Assembly: GCA_963837395.1 (NCBI GenBank)
Contig: CAWINI010000004.1
Span: forward strand, 2,294,001 to 2,358,000
Reading direction: 5' to 3'
Length of the DNA: 64,000 bases
DNA from: CAVZQN01 sp963837395
GTDB lineage: Bacteria > Acidobacteriota > HRBIN11 > JAKEFK01
Part shown: positions 44,341 to 52,546 of the stretch, piece by piece
How positions within the stretch are numbered: position 1 is the stretch's first letter
Layout of the letters: every line of letters starts with the position of its first letter
Translations under genes and position numbers: made by a program
Notes under the pieces: generated by a model
Told to the model about the DNA's origin: nothing
What the model saw: the letters and a program-made list of their open reading frames with translations, nothing else
Database searches by the model: none

Positions 44341-45714
44341 ATGTCAAAAAAAGTGAACTGGGGTTATCAATCAGTTCGAGCTTTCGGAAGATTTTGGATT
44401 AATCGCTTCTTCCGACAAATTCAAGTTTTAGGAAAAGAAAACATACTTCCAGGTCCTGTCATATTTGCGATCAACCATCCAAACAACTTGATTGATACGC
44501 TGGTAGTAGCGTATGCAATCGAAAGAAAAATTCACTATCTGGCAACCGCCCAACTTTTCCGCAACAAAATAACTTCGTTATTTCTGCACAACATGGGAGT
44601 AATTCCTGTTTATAGAAAACAAGATGATACTTCCCATGGCGAAAAGAACCTTTCAATGTTTCAAGCATGTTATGACATTTTGAAAGCAGGCGGTGCAATT
44701 GGAATTTATCCGGAAGGCACGACACATTCAGAACCACGAATTCGAAAAATTAAGACAGGTGCTGCACGAATTGCGTTAGAAACTGAAAATTTATATCATC
44801 CCGGAGTAAATCTTATTCCGGTCGGTCTGAATTTCTCAGTACGCAAATCTTTTAGAAGTGAAGTCATTGTAAGTATTGGCCCTCCAATACCGGCATCAAA
44901 ATATTTGTGGAAATATCAGGTAGCGACAACAGAGACTGTTGACCAACTCACAAACGATCTTCAAAAGGCAATTGAAACGCAGGTCATAGTTATTGAGGAG
45001 CCGGAATTAGATCGTCTTGTCAAACAAATCGAGGAAATTTATAAAGGTGAACTAATTCGGGATCTAATTGAAATCCGCGGCTTAAAAAAGGAAGAAATCG
45101 ATCGGTTTCAACTTTCAAAAAGACTTATTGCCGGCATCCATTATTTCAATGAAAAAAATCCGGATTTGATCCGCAGAATTCAGGAGGAGATTCAGACTTA
45201 TACTGGCAGGCTTAAAAAAATTAAAGTTCACGATAGCTTGATACAAACATTGGTGAACAATCCAACATCCTATCGATCTTTCTTATTGCATGTTGTTTTA
45301 ATGATTATATGTTTTCCACCGGCTTTATATGGTGCAGCAAATCATTTTTTGCCTTATCGGATCAGCCGCATAGTTAGTCGAAAAATGGCAAAAAAAGAAA
45401 CCGATTACGCTACGGTTCGCATCCTTTCCGGGATTGTGTTGTACTCAATATTTTATATTGCTCAAATTTACGCTGTTTTCCGGTGGTTCGGTTTGATTGC
45501 CGCAATTGTTTATGGAATCACTCTGCCCATAGCTGGCGCATTCGCATATTATTACAAAGAAAAATTTCTAAAAATGCGAGACGACTTCAAACTTCTATTC
45601 ATTATGATCACCAGGAAACAATTACTTCAAAAGCTTTTAGAACAAAGAGAACGCTTGATTGCTATTATGGATGAAGCGAAAGAGGAATATTTGCGTGACA
45701 CTGCGCAAGCTTGA
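44341..45714 (+). CDS. PlsC-like glycerolipid acyltransferase
   Basis: 457 residues. The acyltransferase motifs are NHPNNLID (45-52; the NHx4D box), GVIPVYRK, and GIYPEGTTH (121-129). It is longer than PlsC, with C-terminal helices (about 320-410) and a coiled tail, like the plsC-plus-membrane-domain proteins of several phyla. It likely acylates a phospholipid or sugar precursor at the inner membrane. It follows the regulator by 26 nt. Confidence 0.85.
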   Translation: MSKKVNWGYQSVRAFGRFWINRFFRQIQVLGKENILPGPVIFAINHPNNLIDTLVVAYAIERKIHYLATAQLFRNKITSLFLHNMGVIPVYRKQDDTSHGEKNLSMFQACYDILKAGGAIGIYPEGTTHSEPRIRKIKTGAARIALETENLYHPGVNLIPVGLNFSVRKSFRSEVIVSIGPPIPASKYLWKYQVATTETVDQLTNDLQKAIETQVIVIEEPELDRLVKQIEEIYKGELIRDLIEIRGLKKEEIDRFQLSKRLIAGIHYFNEKNPDLIRRIQEEIQTYTGRLKKIKVHDSLIQTLVNNPTSYRSFLLHVVLMIICFPPALYGAANHFLPYRISRIVSRKMAKKETDYATVRILSGIVLYSIFYIAQIYAVFRWFGLIAAIVYGITLPIAGAFAYYYKEKFLKMRDDFKLLFIMITRKQLLQKLLEQRERLIAIMDEAKEEYLRDTAQA

Positions 45715-46634
45715 AGAACTGAAATTTACAGAACTCGACTCTCTGGATCGAACTAAAACTTTATTCACCATTACAGTCAGTCCTTTGGAAGAACATGGCC
45801 CACATCTTCCGCTAGGTGTGGATCTGTTTAACGGACAATATTTTGCTGATGAAATAAGCGAACGATTTCTGAAAAAATATCCTGACTGGAATGTTATTGA
45901 AATACCTTCGATTGCCGTAGGATCATTTGCGTTTGACGCACCAGGTACACTGAAAGTCAGACCAAAAATAATCCGTGAACTTTTGATCGATACTCTATCT
46001 TCTTTAGCAAAATATGAATTCAAATACTTTATGATTTCGAACGCTCATGGACGCCACACATATTGTGGCTTTAGAAGAAGCGGCCAGAATTGTCTCCAAG
46101 CGATTTGGAGCAAAAGTATTCTCATTTACCGGACACATCGCGTGGGAATTTCTGCGCGGTAAATATTGGTCTGCTATCTGTGAACGGTCGTCGATGACTC
46201 AAGAAGAGACTGAAGCGTTAAAGGATGATGCTCATGCAGGACAATGGGAAACTTCCATGATGTTGAAGTTGCGTCCTGATCTTGTAGATCCGGAATTCCG
46301 GAAATTAAATCCTTTTGTGGTGCGAACGATTGAGAAGCTTCAGCCGAATTATCCATTGAAAAGGGAAAATGGTTTGGGTTATGTAGGTCATCCTTCAAAA
46401 GCTTCAAAAGAATTGGCCGAAACGTCCAGCGAATTCCTTCTTGAACATGTTTTTGAAATTGTTGAGCGTCAAATATTTTCTGAAAAGCTCCCCGAACCAT
46501 CCATGTTTTATCGCGTTCCATTCTTTCGAACAGGATTCATCATGTTTTTTGTTTTGCTTGTTTCTTCTTGCCGTCTTGTTACTCTTGATATTCAAACTTT
46601 AATCACGGAAAACACGAAATACACGGAATATTAA
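45695..46634 (+). pseudogene. Creatininase-family amidohydrolase, single frameshift
   Basis: The best start is GTG 45695 (after AGAGGAA, overlapping the acyltransferase stop by 20 nt). The first part has the metal motif SPLEEHGPHLPLGVD (Glu, His, Asp ligands of the creatininase/MftE family). The frame fails at ISNAHG near 46055 and continues one frame over as HIVALEEAARIV, then KDDAHAGQWETSMML (further metal ligands). One extra base near 46050-46060 explains it. The last ~40 residues (FIMFFVLLVSSC onward) look unrelated and may be read into intergenic repeats. Substrate unknown; relatives hydrolyse creatinine, pyrroloquinoline precursors or formamides. Confidence 0.8.
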
Positions 46635-46669
46635 TGAATTTCTTTCCGTGAGTTCCGTGATTCCGTGAT
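46602..46669. repeat. TTCCGTGA repeat cluster
   Basis: ATCACGGAA (46602-46610) is complementary to TTCCGTGAT (46661-46669), with further TTCCGTGA and TTTCCGTGAG copies between. It overlaps the end of the creatininase frame and lies just before the RBS of the next gene. It may act as a weak terminator; it is the kind of low-complexity repeat common between genes. Confidence 0.5.
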
Positions 46670-46686
46670 AAAAAAAGGAGAGAACG

Positions 46687-47142
46687 ATGTCTGGAAAAAT
46701 TTATGGAGCGACTTTGCTTTTCGTTTTGATGTTTGCATCTACATTCGTATTTTCTCAAAAGCCGGCCCAGAGGCGCGTCATTAATATGCCGAACCGCGTC
46801 GTTCAGGCACCATTTAGTGACGCAGTACTTATTGATGACACTCTTTATCTTGCAGGCTCCATAGGTATTGATCCTAAAACCGGAAAGCCTCCTGAAAAAC
46901 CTGAAGATGAAGCGCGTATGGTGCTGGATGGCTATAAAGCAGTTCTAGCTGAAGCCGGAATGACGATGGATGATCTGGTATCGGTTCAAGTATTTTGCAC
47001 AGATTTAAGTCTGTACAATACTTTCAACAACGTCTATAAGACTTACTTCACAAAAGAATATCCTGCCCGCGCCTTTATCGGTGTTGCATCTTTAATGGGT
47101 GAAGGAAGATTTGAAATTCAGGCAATAGCTCGAAAGCGCTAA
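46687..47142 (+). CDS. Exported RidA/YjgF-family protein
   Basis: 151 residues. A strong RBS (AAAAGGAGAGAACG) precedes ATG 46687. Unlike cytoplasmic RidA, it has a signal peptide (MSGKIYGATLLFVLMFASTFVFS). The mature part has the family core: AGSIGIDPKTGKPP, VLDGYKAVLAEAGMTMDDLVSVQVFCTDL, and the C-terminal YPARAFIGVASLMGEGRFEIQAIA (RidA Arg in the PARAFIGVA segment). RidA proteins hydrolyse reactive enamines or imines. An extracytoplasmic copy suggests a different substrate or a chaperone-like role in the periplasm. Confidence 0.85.
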   Translation: MSGKIYGATLLFVLMFASTFVFSQKPAQRRVINMPNRVVQAPFSDAVLIDDTLYLAGSIGIDPKTGKPPEKPEDEARMVLDGYKAVLAEAGMTMDDLVSVQVFCTDLSLYNTFNNVYKTYFTKEYPARAFIGVASLMGEGRFEIQAIARKR

Positions 47143-47148
47143 ACGATT

Positions 47149-47646
47149 TCAGTGGATGCTGCGAGCTTTAACTTCTTCCGAAGTTAATCCGTAGAGCGGG
47201 GGTGTAGGAATATTCAAAAGTTGGAGGTATAGATAAATCTGTCCGCGATGATGAACTTCATGTTCAATCATTGCGCGCAGCCATTTCCATAATGTGATCT
47301 GTTGACCCGATGGAACGGTACATTTTTTCTGCAAATCTTCATCCGTTACACTGTGGAAAATTTCCATGGATTCCTGATGTGCAAGTTCCAAAAATTGAAA
47401 CACTTCATCGTAACCGTTCGCTAATTCTTTACCATGCCCGGAATATCTGCTCGGCCTAAATTTTGCGTTTTCCGCGTACATATTACGTTCAATGCCTGCG
47501 AGATGCCGAAGGAGATCAGCAAAACTAAATTTGCTTTCCTTAGGCGACCAGTCAATTTGATCGCGCGGAATACACCGGGCTACCCTAACGGTGCGTTCTC
47601 GTATTCTTTCGAAATAATTCAAGAACGATTCGTAATTCTCATTCAT
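47149..47646 (-). CDS. DinB-family protein
   Basis: 165 residues from ATG 47646. The longer ORF reads up into the repeat (MDSALKDSNHPFNPLLHKEG) and is not native. A four-helix DinB fold: three His ligands, in LLRHLAGIERN (about 46-56), and at MIEHEVHHRGQIYLYLQLL (about 125-143), fit the metal-binding DinB/YfiT pattern. Such enzymes use thiols such as bacillithiol or are of unknown function. Downstream the gene meets RidA tail to tail. Confidence 0.82.
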   Translation of the reverse strand: MNENYESFLNYFERIRERTVRVARCIPRDQIDWSPKESKFSFADLLRHLAGIERNMYAENAKFRPSRYSGHGKELANGYDEVFQFLELAHQESMEIFHSVTDEDLQKKCTVPSGQQITLWKWLRAMIEHEVHHRGQIYLYLQLLNIPTPPLYGLTSEEVKARSIH

Positions 47647-47655
47647 ATAGTTTGA

Positions 47656-47755
47656 TTTCCCCTCCTTATGAAGGAGGGGATTGAAGGGGTGGTTGGAATC
47701 TTTTAAAGCAGAATCCAACCCCCTCTTTATTTCTCCCCCTTCATAAGGGGGAGAT
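47656..47755. repeat. Two-hairpin MITE-like repeat, copy B
   Basis: Same plan as copy A: CCCCTCCTTATGAAGGAGGGG, ATTGAAGGGGTGGTTGGAATC, spacer, CCAACCCCCTCTTTATTT, then hairpin CTCCCCCTTCATAAGGGGGAG. It lies just upstream of the DinB start and extends the ORF through its end. Length 100 bp. Confidence 0.82.
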
Positions 47756-47770
47756 GTCAGAATCTGATTT

Positions 47771-48229
47771 CTATTCTACAGGTTTCGTTTTACTAGCTGC
47801 AGGCCATTTTTCATTGGCTTTACTAATATTGCCTGGAATATCTTCCGACCATTTTTTCTGTATGTCTGAATTGTAATTTAAATAGAGTTTGCCTTCGACA
47901 ACTTTCCATGCTGTCGGATCTGTCCGAGCAAGGTACCCACCGGTTACTCCGAATGCGCAATATCCTCCAAATTGCGGAGCATATTTTTCAGGATTTTTTG
48001 CGAAAAGATCTCGATTTTCCATAGTGGAAAATCTCCAGGTGGCACCCATCCAGGAATGTTCAAAATCTTTCTTACCTGCAATAGCTTTGGCCTGGTCGAA
48101 ATAGGCGACAGCATCATATCCTTTTAACGCTAAACCGGTTTGATCCTTGTTGATTACAGCGTCCGCAGCATTTACGGAATGAGAAGCAAGAAACAGCATT
48201 GCAATAATCAGAAGGCCTTTTGTTTTCAT
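47771..48229 (-). CDS. Exported YHS-domain protein
   Basis: 152 residues. A signal peptide (MKTKGLLIIAMLFLASHSVNA) leads to a YHS domain: LKGYDAVAYFDQAKAIAGKKDFEHSW, then ATWRFSTMENRDLFAKNPEKYAPQFGGYCAFG (in part; about 33-97). The Tyr-His-Ser-like part (here GYCAFG) is known for binding metal, often copper, in related proteins. RBS AAGGAGATC lies about 8 nt before the ATG. Periplasmic. Confidence 0.84.
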   Translation of the reverse strand: MKTKGLLIIAMLFLASHSVNAADAVINKDQTGLALKGYDAVAYFDQAKAIAGKKDFEHSWMGATWRFSTMENRDLFAKNPEKYAPQFGGYCAFGVTGGYLARTDPTAWKVVEGKLYLNYNSDIQKKWSEDIPGNISKANEKWPAASKTKPVE

Positions 48230-48291
48230 TTTTCAGATCTCCTTGTTCTAATAAGATGATTTGTTGCGGGCAAGAAACTTTTTGTTCCCGG

Positions 48292-48969
48292 TTAATCTTT
48301 CGCTAGAGCAGGGACTTCAAAAAGGAGAGGAAGTTCTTGAACAATTGCATTCTTCAATTCTGTTAACCTGCCATCAAAAAGATGAGATGCTCCTTCGATA
48401 ATTACGAGCTTCTTTGGATCTTTTAGATGGCGAAACCATTCACGTAAGGCATCCACCTGTCCATATTGATCTGCGCTTCCCTGGACAATTAATTTTGGCT
48501 TCTCGTAATCGTTCAAAAAACTGAAATCTGCAACGTCCACAGTTACACCTACTCCGATAACCGCGGCAATGCGTTCATCTCGATTAGCAGCCATCAGTCC
48601 TACCTTGGATCCAAATGAAAATCCGCCAACAATTTTGATCGCATCAGGATAAAGCTTATGGAAATGTTCTATTACTGCTTCGACATCTTTTTGTTCACCG
48701 ATTCCATGGTTGAATGATCCTGATGAGCGGCCCACTCCCCGAAAATTAAATCGTACCGTTGCATAGCCGATTGTATTGAGCGCCATCGCCATCGAATAAA
48801 CAACCTTATTGTGCATCGTGCCGCCGTACAATGAATGAGGATGACAAAGGATTGCAAGATGAGTTACCTTTTTCGAAACATAGGAGAAGATACTTTCCAA
48901 TTCCCCAACCGGACCAGGAATGAAAACCATCTCGCTCTTTTTTGCAGTCGTCGAATTCATAACGGTCAA
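48292..48969 (-). CDS. Alpha/beta hydrolase
   Basis: 225 residues with the serine-hydrolase fold: LAILCHPHSLYGGTMHNK (about 38-55), nucleophile in GGFSFGSKV (Ser about 118), Asp in VQGSADQYG, His in IEGASHLFDG. It is of the small dienelactone-hydrolase-like type. An alternate start at residue 4 (MNSTTAKK) is possible. Divergent from the GTPase operon. Confidence 0.83.
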   Translation of the reverse strand: MTVMNSTTAKKSEMVFIPGPVGELESIFSYVSKKVTHLAILCHPHSLYGGTMHNKVVYSMAMALNTIGYATVRFNFRGVGRSSGSFNHGIGEQKDVEAVIEHFHKLYPDAIKIVGGFSFGSKVGLMAANRDERIAAVIGVGVTVDVADFSFLNDYEKPKLIVQGSADQYGQVDALREWFRHLKDPKKLVIIEGASHLFDGRLTELKNAIVQELPLLFEVPALAKD

Positions 48970-49308
48970 TGATAATCTTTCTTACCCCAATGGCGCAATA
49001 TTTTACGGTGGACGACATTGATGCAAATCCATCAACCAATATTTATGTATCCTAAATTATTAAGTCCGTACAAACTCCACGAAACTAATAACTTAGACGG
49101 ATAGTGATCGGAAAGCTGACTGATTCTGCATGAACCGTGCTAGAATTGGATATTGTTTTGCGAGGGCAAAGCATCCGCATGTTTGAATCTTTAATGAGAT
49201 CCAGTCATTCAAATGTTTTACCCTGCCTGAATACGACCGCTCCGATTCCGAATTCTGACCTCTAGCGGAGCCACTTTTTTCATGAAGATTTTAAGATAGG
49301 AGGATTTT
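48970..49308. other. 339-bp divergent intergenic region
   Basis: No gene. It must contain promoters for the alpha/beta hydrolase (-) and the GTPase operon (+). A TAGAAT at 49141-49146 is a possible -10 for the plus strand, with CTGACT 19 bp before; the spacing is poor. An AT-rich stretch at 49040-49075 would suit a minus-strand promoter. TAGGAGGA (49298-49305) is the RBS for the GTG at 49309. Confidence 0.4.
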
Positions 49309-50623
49309 GTGAAAACCCGCATCGTAATTATGGGAGCTGCCGGACGCGACTTTCATAACTTTAATGTTCTTTATCGCAATAACCCTGATTTCGAAGTTGT
49401 TGCATTTACTGCTACTCAGATTCCGAATATTTCCGGACGCAAATACCCGGCAGAACTTGCTGGCGAACTTTATCCTGATGGAATTCCAATATTTGATGAA
49501 AAAGAATTAACGCAGTTAGTTCGGAAATACGATATTCATCAAGTTGTTTTTTCTTATAGCGATGTCTCCCATGAACACGTAATGCATCTGGCTTGTCAGG
49601 TTCTTGCCGCCGGTGCGAATTTTCAACTTGTAAATCCGATCGCGACAATGCTGCCTTCACGAAAACCTGTTGTTTCGGTGTGCGCAGTTCGCACTGGCTC
49701 AGGGAAAAGTCAAACTACACGCAAAGTAACAGATATTTTAAAGAATGCTGGACGCCATGTTTGTGTAATTCGTCACCCAATGCCATACGGCGATCTTGCA
49801 TCTCAACGCGTGCAACGATTTGCATCTATGGCTGATTTAGATCGTTACAACTGTACGATTGAAGAACGTGAAGAATACGAACCGCATATCAATCGTGGTG
49901 TCACCGTTTATGCGGGTGTGGATTATCAAGCAATTTTGAATGAAGCTGAAAAAGAAGCTGACATCATTGTTTGGGATGGTGGAAATAATGATACCCCGTT
50001 CTATAAATCCAATTTGGAAATTGTAGTTGCAGATCCTCATCGCCCTGGTCATGAATTGACATACTATCCCGGTGAAGTTAATTTCCGGCGTGCGAATGTA
50101 ATCGTAATCAACAAAATTGATACAGCATCATTCGAAAACATCAATAAAGTTCGGACGAATATTCGACGCGTGAATCCTGGTGCTGTTGTGATTGATGCTG
50201 CTTCACCAATTTTCGTGGAATCACCAGAAACAATTTTTGATAAACGTGTTCTGGTCATTGAAGATGGTCCGAACGCTTACTCACGGTGAAATGAAATATG
50301 GTGCAGGAATCATGGCTGCATATAAATTCGGAGCGAAAGAAATTGTTGATCCGCGCGAATATGCAGTAGATTCTATTGCAGAAACCTATCGAACTTATCC
50401 TGAAATCGGAACGCTCTTGCCTGCAATGGGCTATGGCAAAAAACAAATGAAAGATCTTGAAGATACCATCAACCGGGCAGATGCCGATGTTGTTATTATT
50501 GCTACACCGATAGATCTGCGTCGGCTGGTGAATCTTAACAAACCTGCCGTGCGTGTTCTGTACGAATTACAAACGATCGGTTCTCCTTCGCTTGAAGATG
50601 TTCTGAAACCATTTACATCCTAG
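49309..50623 (+). pseudogene. cDPGS-like GTPase, single frameshift
   Basis: GTG 49309 follows a strong TAGGAGGA. The first frame (326 residues) begins TRIVIMGAAGRDFHNFNVLY, has a P-loop VCAVRTGSGKSQTTRK (about 123-138) and the NKID guanine-specificity motif (VIVINKIDT). It stops early at 50289, but the other frame reads TLTHGEMKYGAGIMAA to DVLKPFTS, the conserved end. Dropping one A (50272/50273) gives DGPTLTHGEMK and a full protein of about 437 residues, the length of cyclic 2,3-diphosphoglycerate synthetase and bacterial homologues. The bacterial function is not established. The stop is 1 nt before the carbamate kinase start. Confidence 0.84.
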
Positions 50624-50624
50624 T

Positions 50625-51566
50625 ATGCGGAAGGTTGCTGTCATTGCTTTTGGTGGAAACGCCATCCTGAAAGATACCGAACGTGGAACCCAGGAAGAAC
50701 AAATTAAACACACAGAGGATGCCTCCGAATTGATCGCACAAATCGTTCAGCGTGGATTTGACCCGGTTATCGTCCATGGAAATGGTCCTCAAGTTGGAAA
50801 TATCTTGATTCAAATGGAAGAAGCGGTAAACAAAGTTCCACCGTTCTCTCTTGATATTTGTGTTGCAATTACAGAAGGAAGCATGGGATACATGCTTGAA
50901 CGATCATTGCGCAATCAGTTTCGAAAAAGAAATATCCAGAAAGAAGTAACGTGTTTGATCACACAGGTAATGGTTGATCCGCGTGATCCTGCATTTGAAA
51001 ATCCAAGCAAACCGATTGGACCGTTCTTTACCGCTTATCGTGCAGCTGCGTTAAAGAAAGAAAAAAAGTGGCCAATGGTTGAAGACAGTGGGCGAGGCTA
51101 TCGGCGGGTTGTTGCTTCACCGATGCCGCAAAGAATTATTAACCTTGATGTAATCAAAACATTGACTCAGCAAAGTGTTTGTGTGATTGCTGCAGGTGGA
51201 GGTGGAATTCCTGCATATTATGATGGCCACGATAACATTAAAGGCGTTGAAGCAGTTATCGACAAAGATTATACGAGTAGTCTCCTGGCCGGGGAATTGA
51301 AGGCCGATCTTTTTGTGATTTTAACGAATGTTGATTTCGTCTCAATAAATTACAACAAACGGAATCAGAAAAATTTAACAAAGGTAAGGTTGAAAGAAAT
51401 TAAACGATATTATGACAAAGGTCATTTCCCGCCTGGAAGCATGGGGCCAAAGATCAAAGCAGCGATGAACTTTATTGAAGCGGGTGGTAAGGAAGTCATC
51501 ATTACGTCGGCCAAAGAACTACTAAAATCACTTCGCAGCCAATCCGGAACACATATTGTTAAGTAG
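50625..51566 (+). CDS. arcC: Carbamate kinase
   Basis: 313 residues of the amino-acid kinase fold: VAVIAFGGNAIL (4-15), VIVHGNGPQVG (48-58), the CK-specific VASPMPQRI and VIAAGGGGIPAYYD, and DKDYTSSLLAGELKADLFVILTNV near the nucleotide site. It converts carbamoyl phosphate plus ADP to ATP and carbamate (or the reverse). It lies between the GTPase and ornithine carbamoyltransferase, suggesting citrulline breakdown with ATP gain; arginine deiminase is not in this window. Confidence 0.93.
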   Translation: MRKVAVIAFGGNAILKDTERGTQEEQIKHTEDASELIAQIVQRGFDPVIVHGNGPQVGNILIQMEEAVNKVPPFSLDICVAITEGSMGYMLERSLRNQFRKRNIQKEVTCLITQVMVDPRDPAFENPSKPIGPFFTAYRAAALKKEKKWPMVEDSGRGYRRVVASPMPQRIINLDVIKTLTQQSVCVIAAGGGGIPAYYDGHDNIKGVEAVIDKDYTSSLLAGELKADLFVILTNVDFVSINYNKRNQKNLTKVRLKEIKRYYDKGHFPPGSMGPKIKAAMNFIEAGGKEVIITSAKELLKSLRSQSGTHIVK

Positions 51567-51578
51567 CTCAAACTCAGA

Positions 51579-51602
51579 TTCTCCCCCTTATGAAGGGGGA
51601 AG
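51579..51602 (+). repeat. Half copy of the MITE-like repeat carrying the argF RBS
   Basis: A CTCCCCCTTATGAAGGGGGAAG hairpin (51579-51602) in the 53-bp gap matches the second hairpin of copies A and B. Its tail continues as AAGATGAAGGAGAATC, whose AAGGAG is the Shine-Dalgarno of the next gene. It may tune translation of argF or end part of the upstream transcripts. Confidence 0.6.
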
Positions 51603-51619
51603 ATGAAGGAGAATCATTT

Positions 51620-52546
51620 ATGAAGCATTTCTTAAGTTTAAAAGATGTCACACCTGAACAAATGACTCAAATTTTTGAACTTACTACCGATGTAAAAAAG
51701 AATCCAGCCAAATATTCCAAATCAATGTCAGGAAAAACGATGGCAATGATTTTTCAGAAATCTTCCACCAGAACGCGCGTTTCGTTTGAAGTTGGAATGT
51801 TTCAGCTTGGTGGTCACGCATTGTTCCTAAGTTCAGCGGATATTCAGATCGGACGCGGCGAAACAATTGCGGATACGGCCCGGGTGTTGTCACGCATGGT
51901 AAATATGATTATGGCGCGAGTATATGGTCATGACATCGTAGTTGATCTCGCACGTCATGGATCTGTACCGGTGATCAACGGTCTTTCTGATTTTTCCCAT
52001 CCATGTCAGGCAGTTGCTGACTACTTTACATGCTACGAACGCTGGGGAAATGTGAAAGGACGCAAGATCGCTTATGTGGGAGACGGAAATAACGTTTGTC
52101 ACTCGTTGCTTTATGGCGCGGCAATTTTAGGAATGCACATCGCTGTAGCATCACCTGATGGATATAAACCGGATCGCGAAGTTGTGGAATATAGCACTGA
52201 ATTAGCAAAACGCACCGGAGGTTCTGTATCAATCTTCACAGATCCATTTGAAGCCGTGAAAAATGCTGATGCTGTTTATACCGATGTTTGGGCATCGATG
52301 GGACAGGAAAAAGAGTATTTGGAGCGGAAGAAAATTTTCGCGAACTATCAGGTGAATCAAAAACTGTTCTTACAAGCCAAACCAGATGCCTTGTTTTTGC
52401 ATTGTTTGCCTGCGCACAGAGGCGATGAAGTTACCGACGGCGTCATCGATAGCCCAAACTCAGCAGTTTGGGATGAAGCAGAGAATCGTTTACATTGTCA
52501 AAAGGCACTGATCCTGATTCTTGCGCGCAATCATGGAATGCTATAA
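51620..52546 (+). CDS. argF: Ornithine carbamoyltransferase
   Basis: 308 residues from ATG 51620 (RBS AAGGAG; the upstream in-frame start is inside the repeat). Signatures: SSTRTR (48-53) for carbamoyl phosphate, HPCQ (127-130), DVWASMG (222-228; the ornithine loop), HCLPAHRG (261-268). It forms citrulline from ornithine and carbamoyl phosphate, or splits citrulline by phosphorolysis. Pairing with carbamate kinase favours the catabolic direction. Confidence 0.94.
   Translation: MKHFLSLKDVTPEQMTQIFELTTDVKKNPAKYSKSMSGKTMAMIFQKSSTRTRVSFEVGMFQLGGHALFLSSADIQIGRGETIADTARVLSRMVNMIMARVYGHDIVVDLARHGSVPVINGLSDFSHPCQAVADYFTCYERWGNVKGRKIAYVGDGNNVCHSLLYGAAILGMHIAVASPDGYKPDREVVEYSTELAKRTGGSVSIFTDPFEAVKNADAVYTDVWASMGQEKEYLERKKIFANYQVNQKLFLQAKPDALFLHCLPAHRGDEVTDGVIDSPNSAVWDEAENRLHCQKALILILARNHGML

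Noticed and set aside
49309..50623. cDPGS homologue as evidence for a thermophile
   Set aside because: Cyclic diphosphoglycerate is known as an archaeal thermolyte, but bacterial homologues occur widely; nothing else in the AT-rich window indicates a thermophile.
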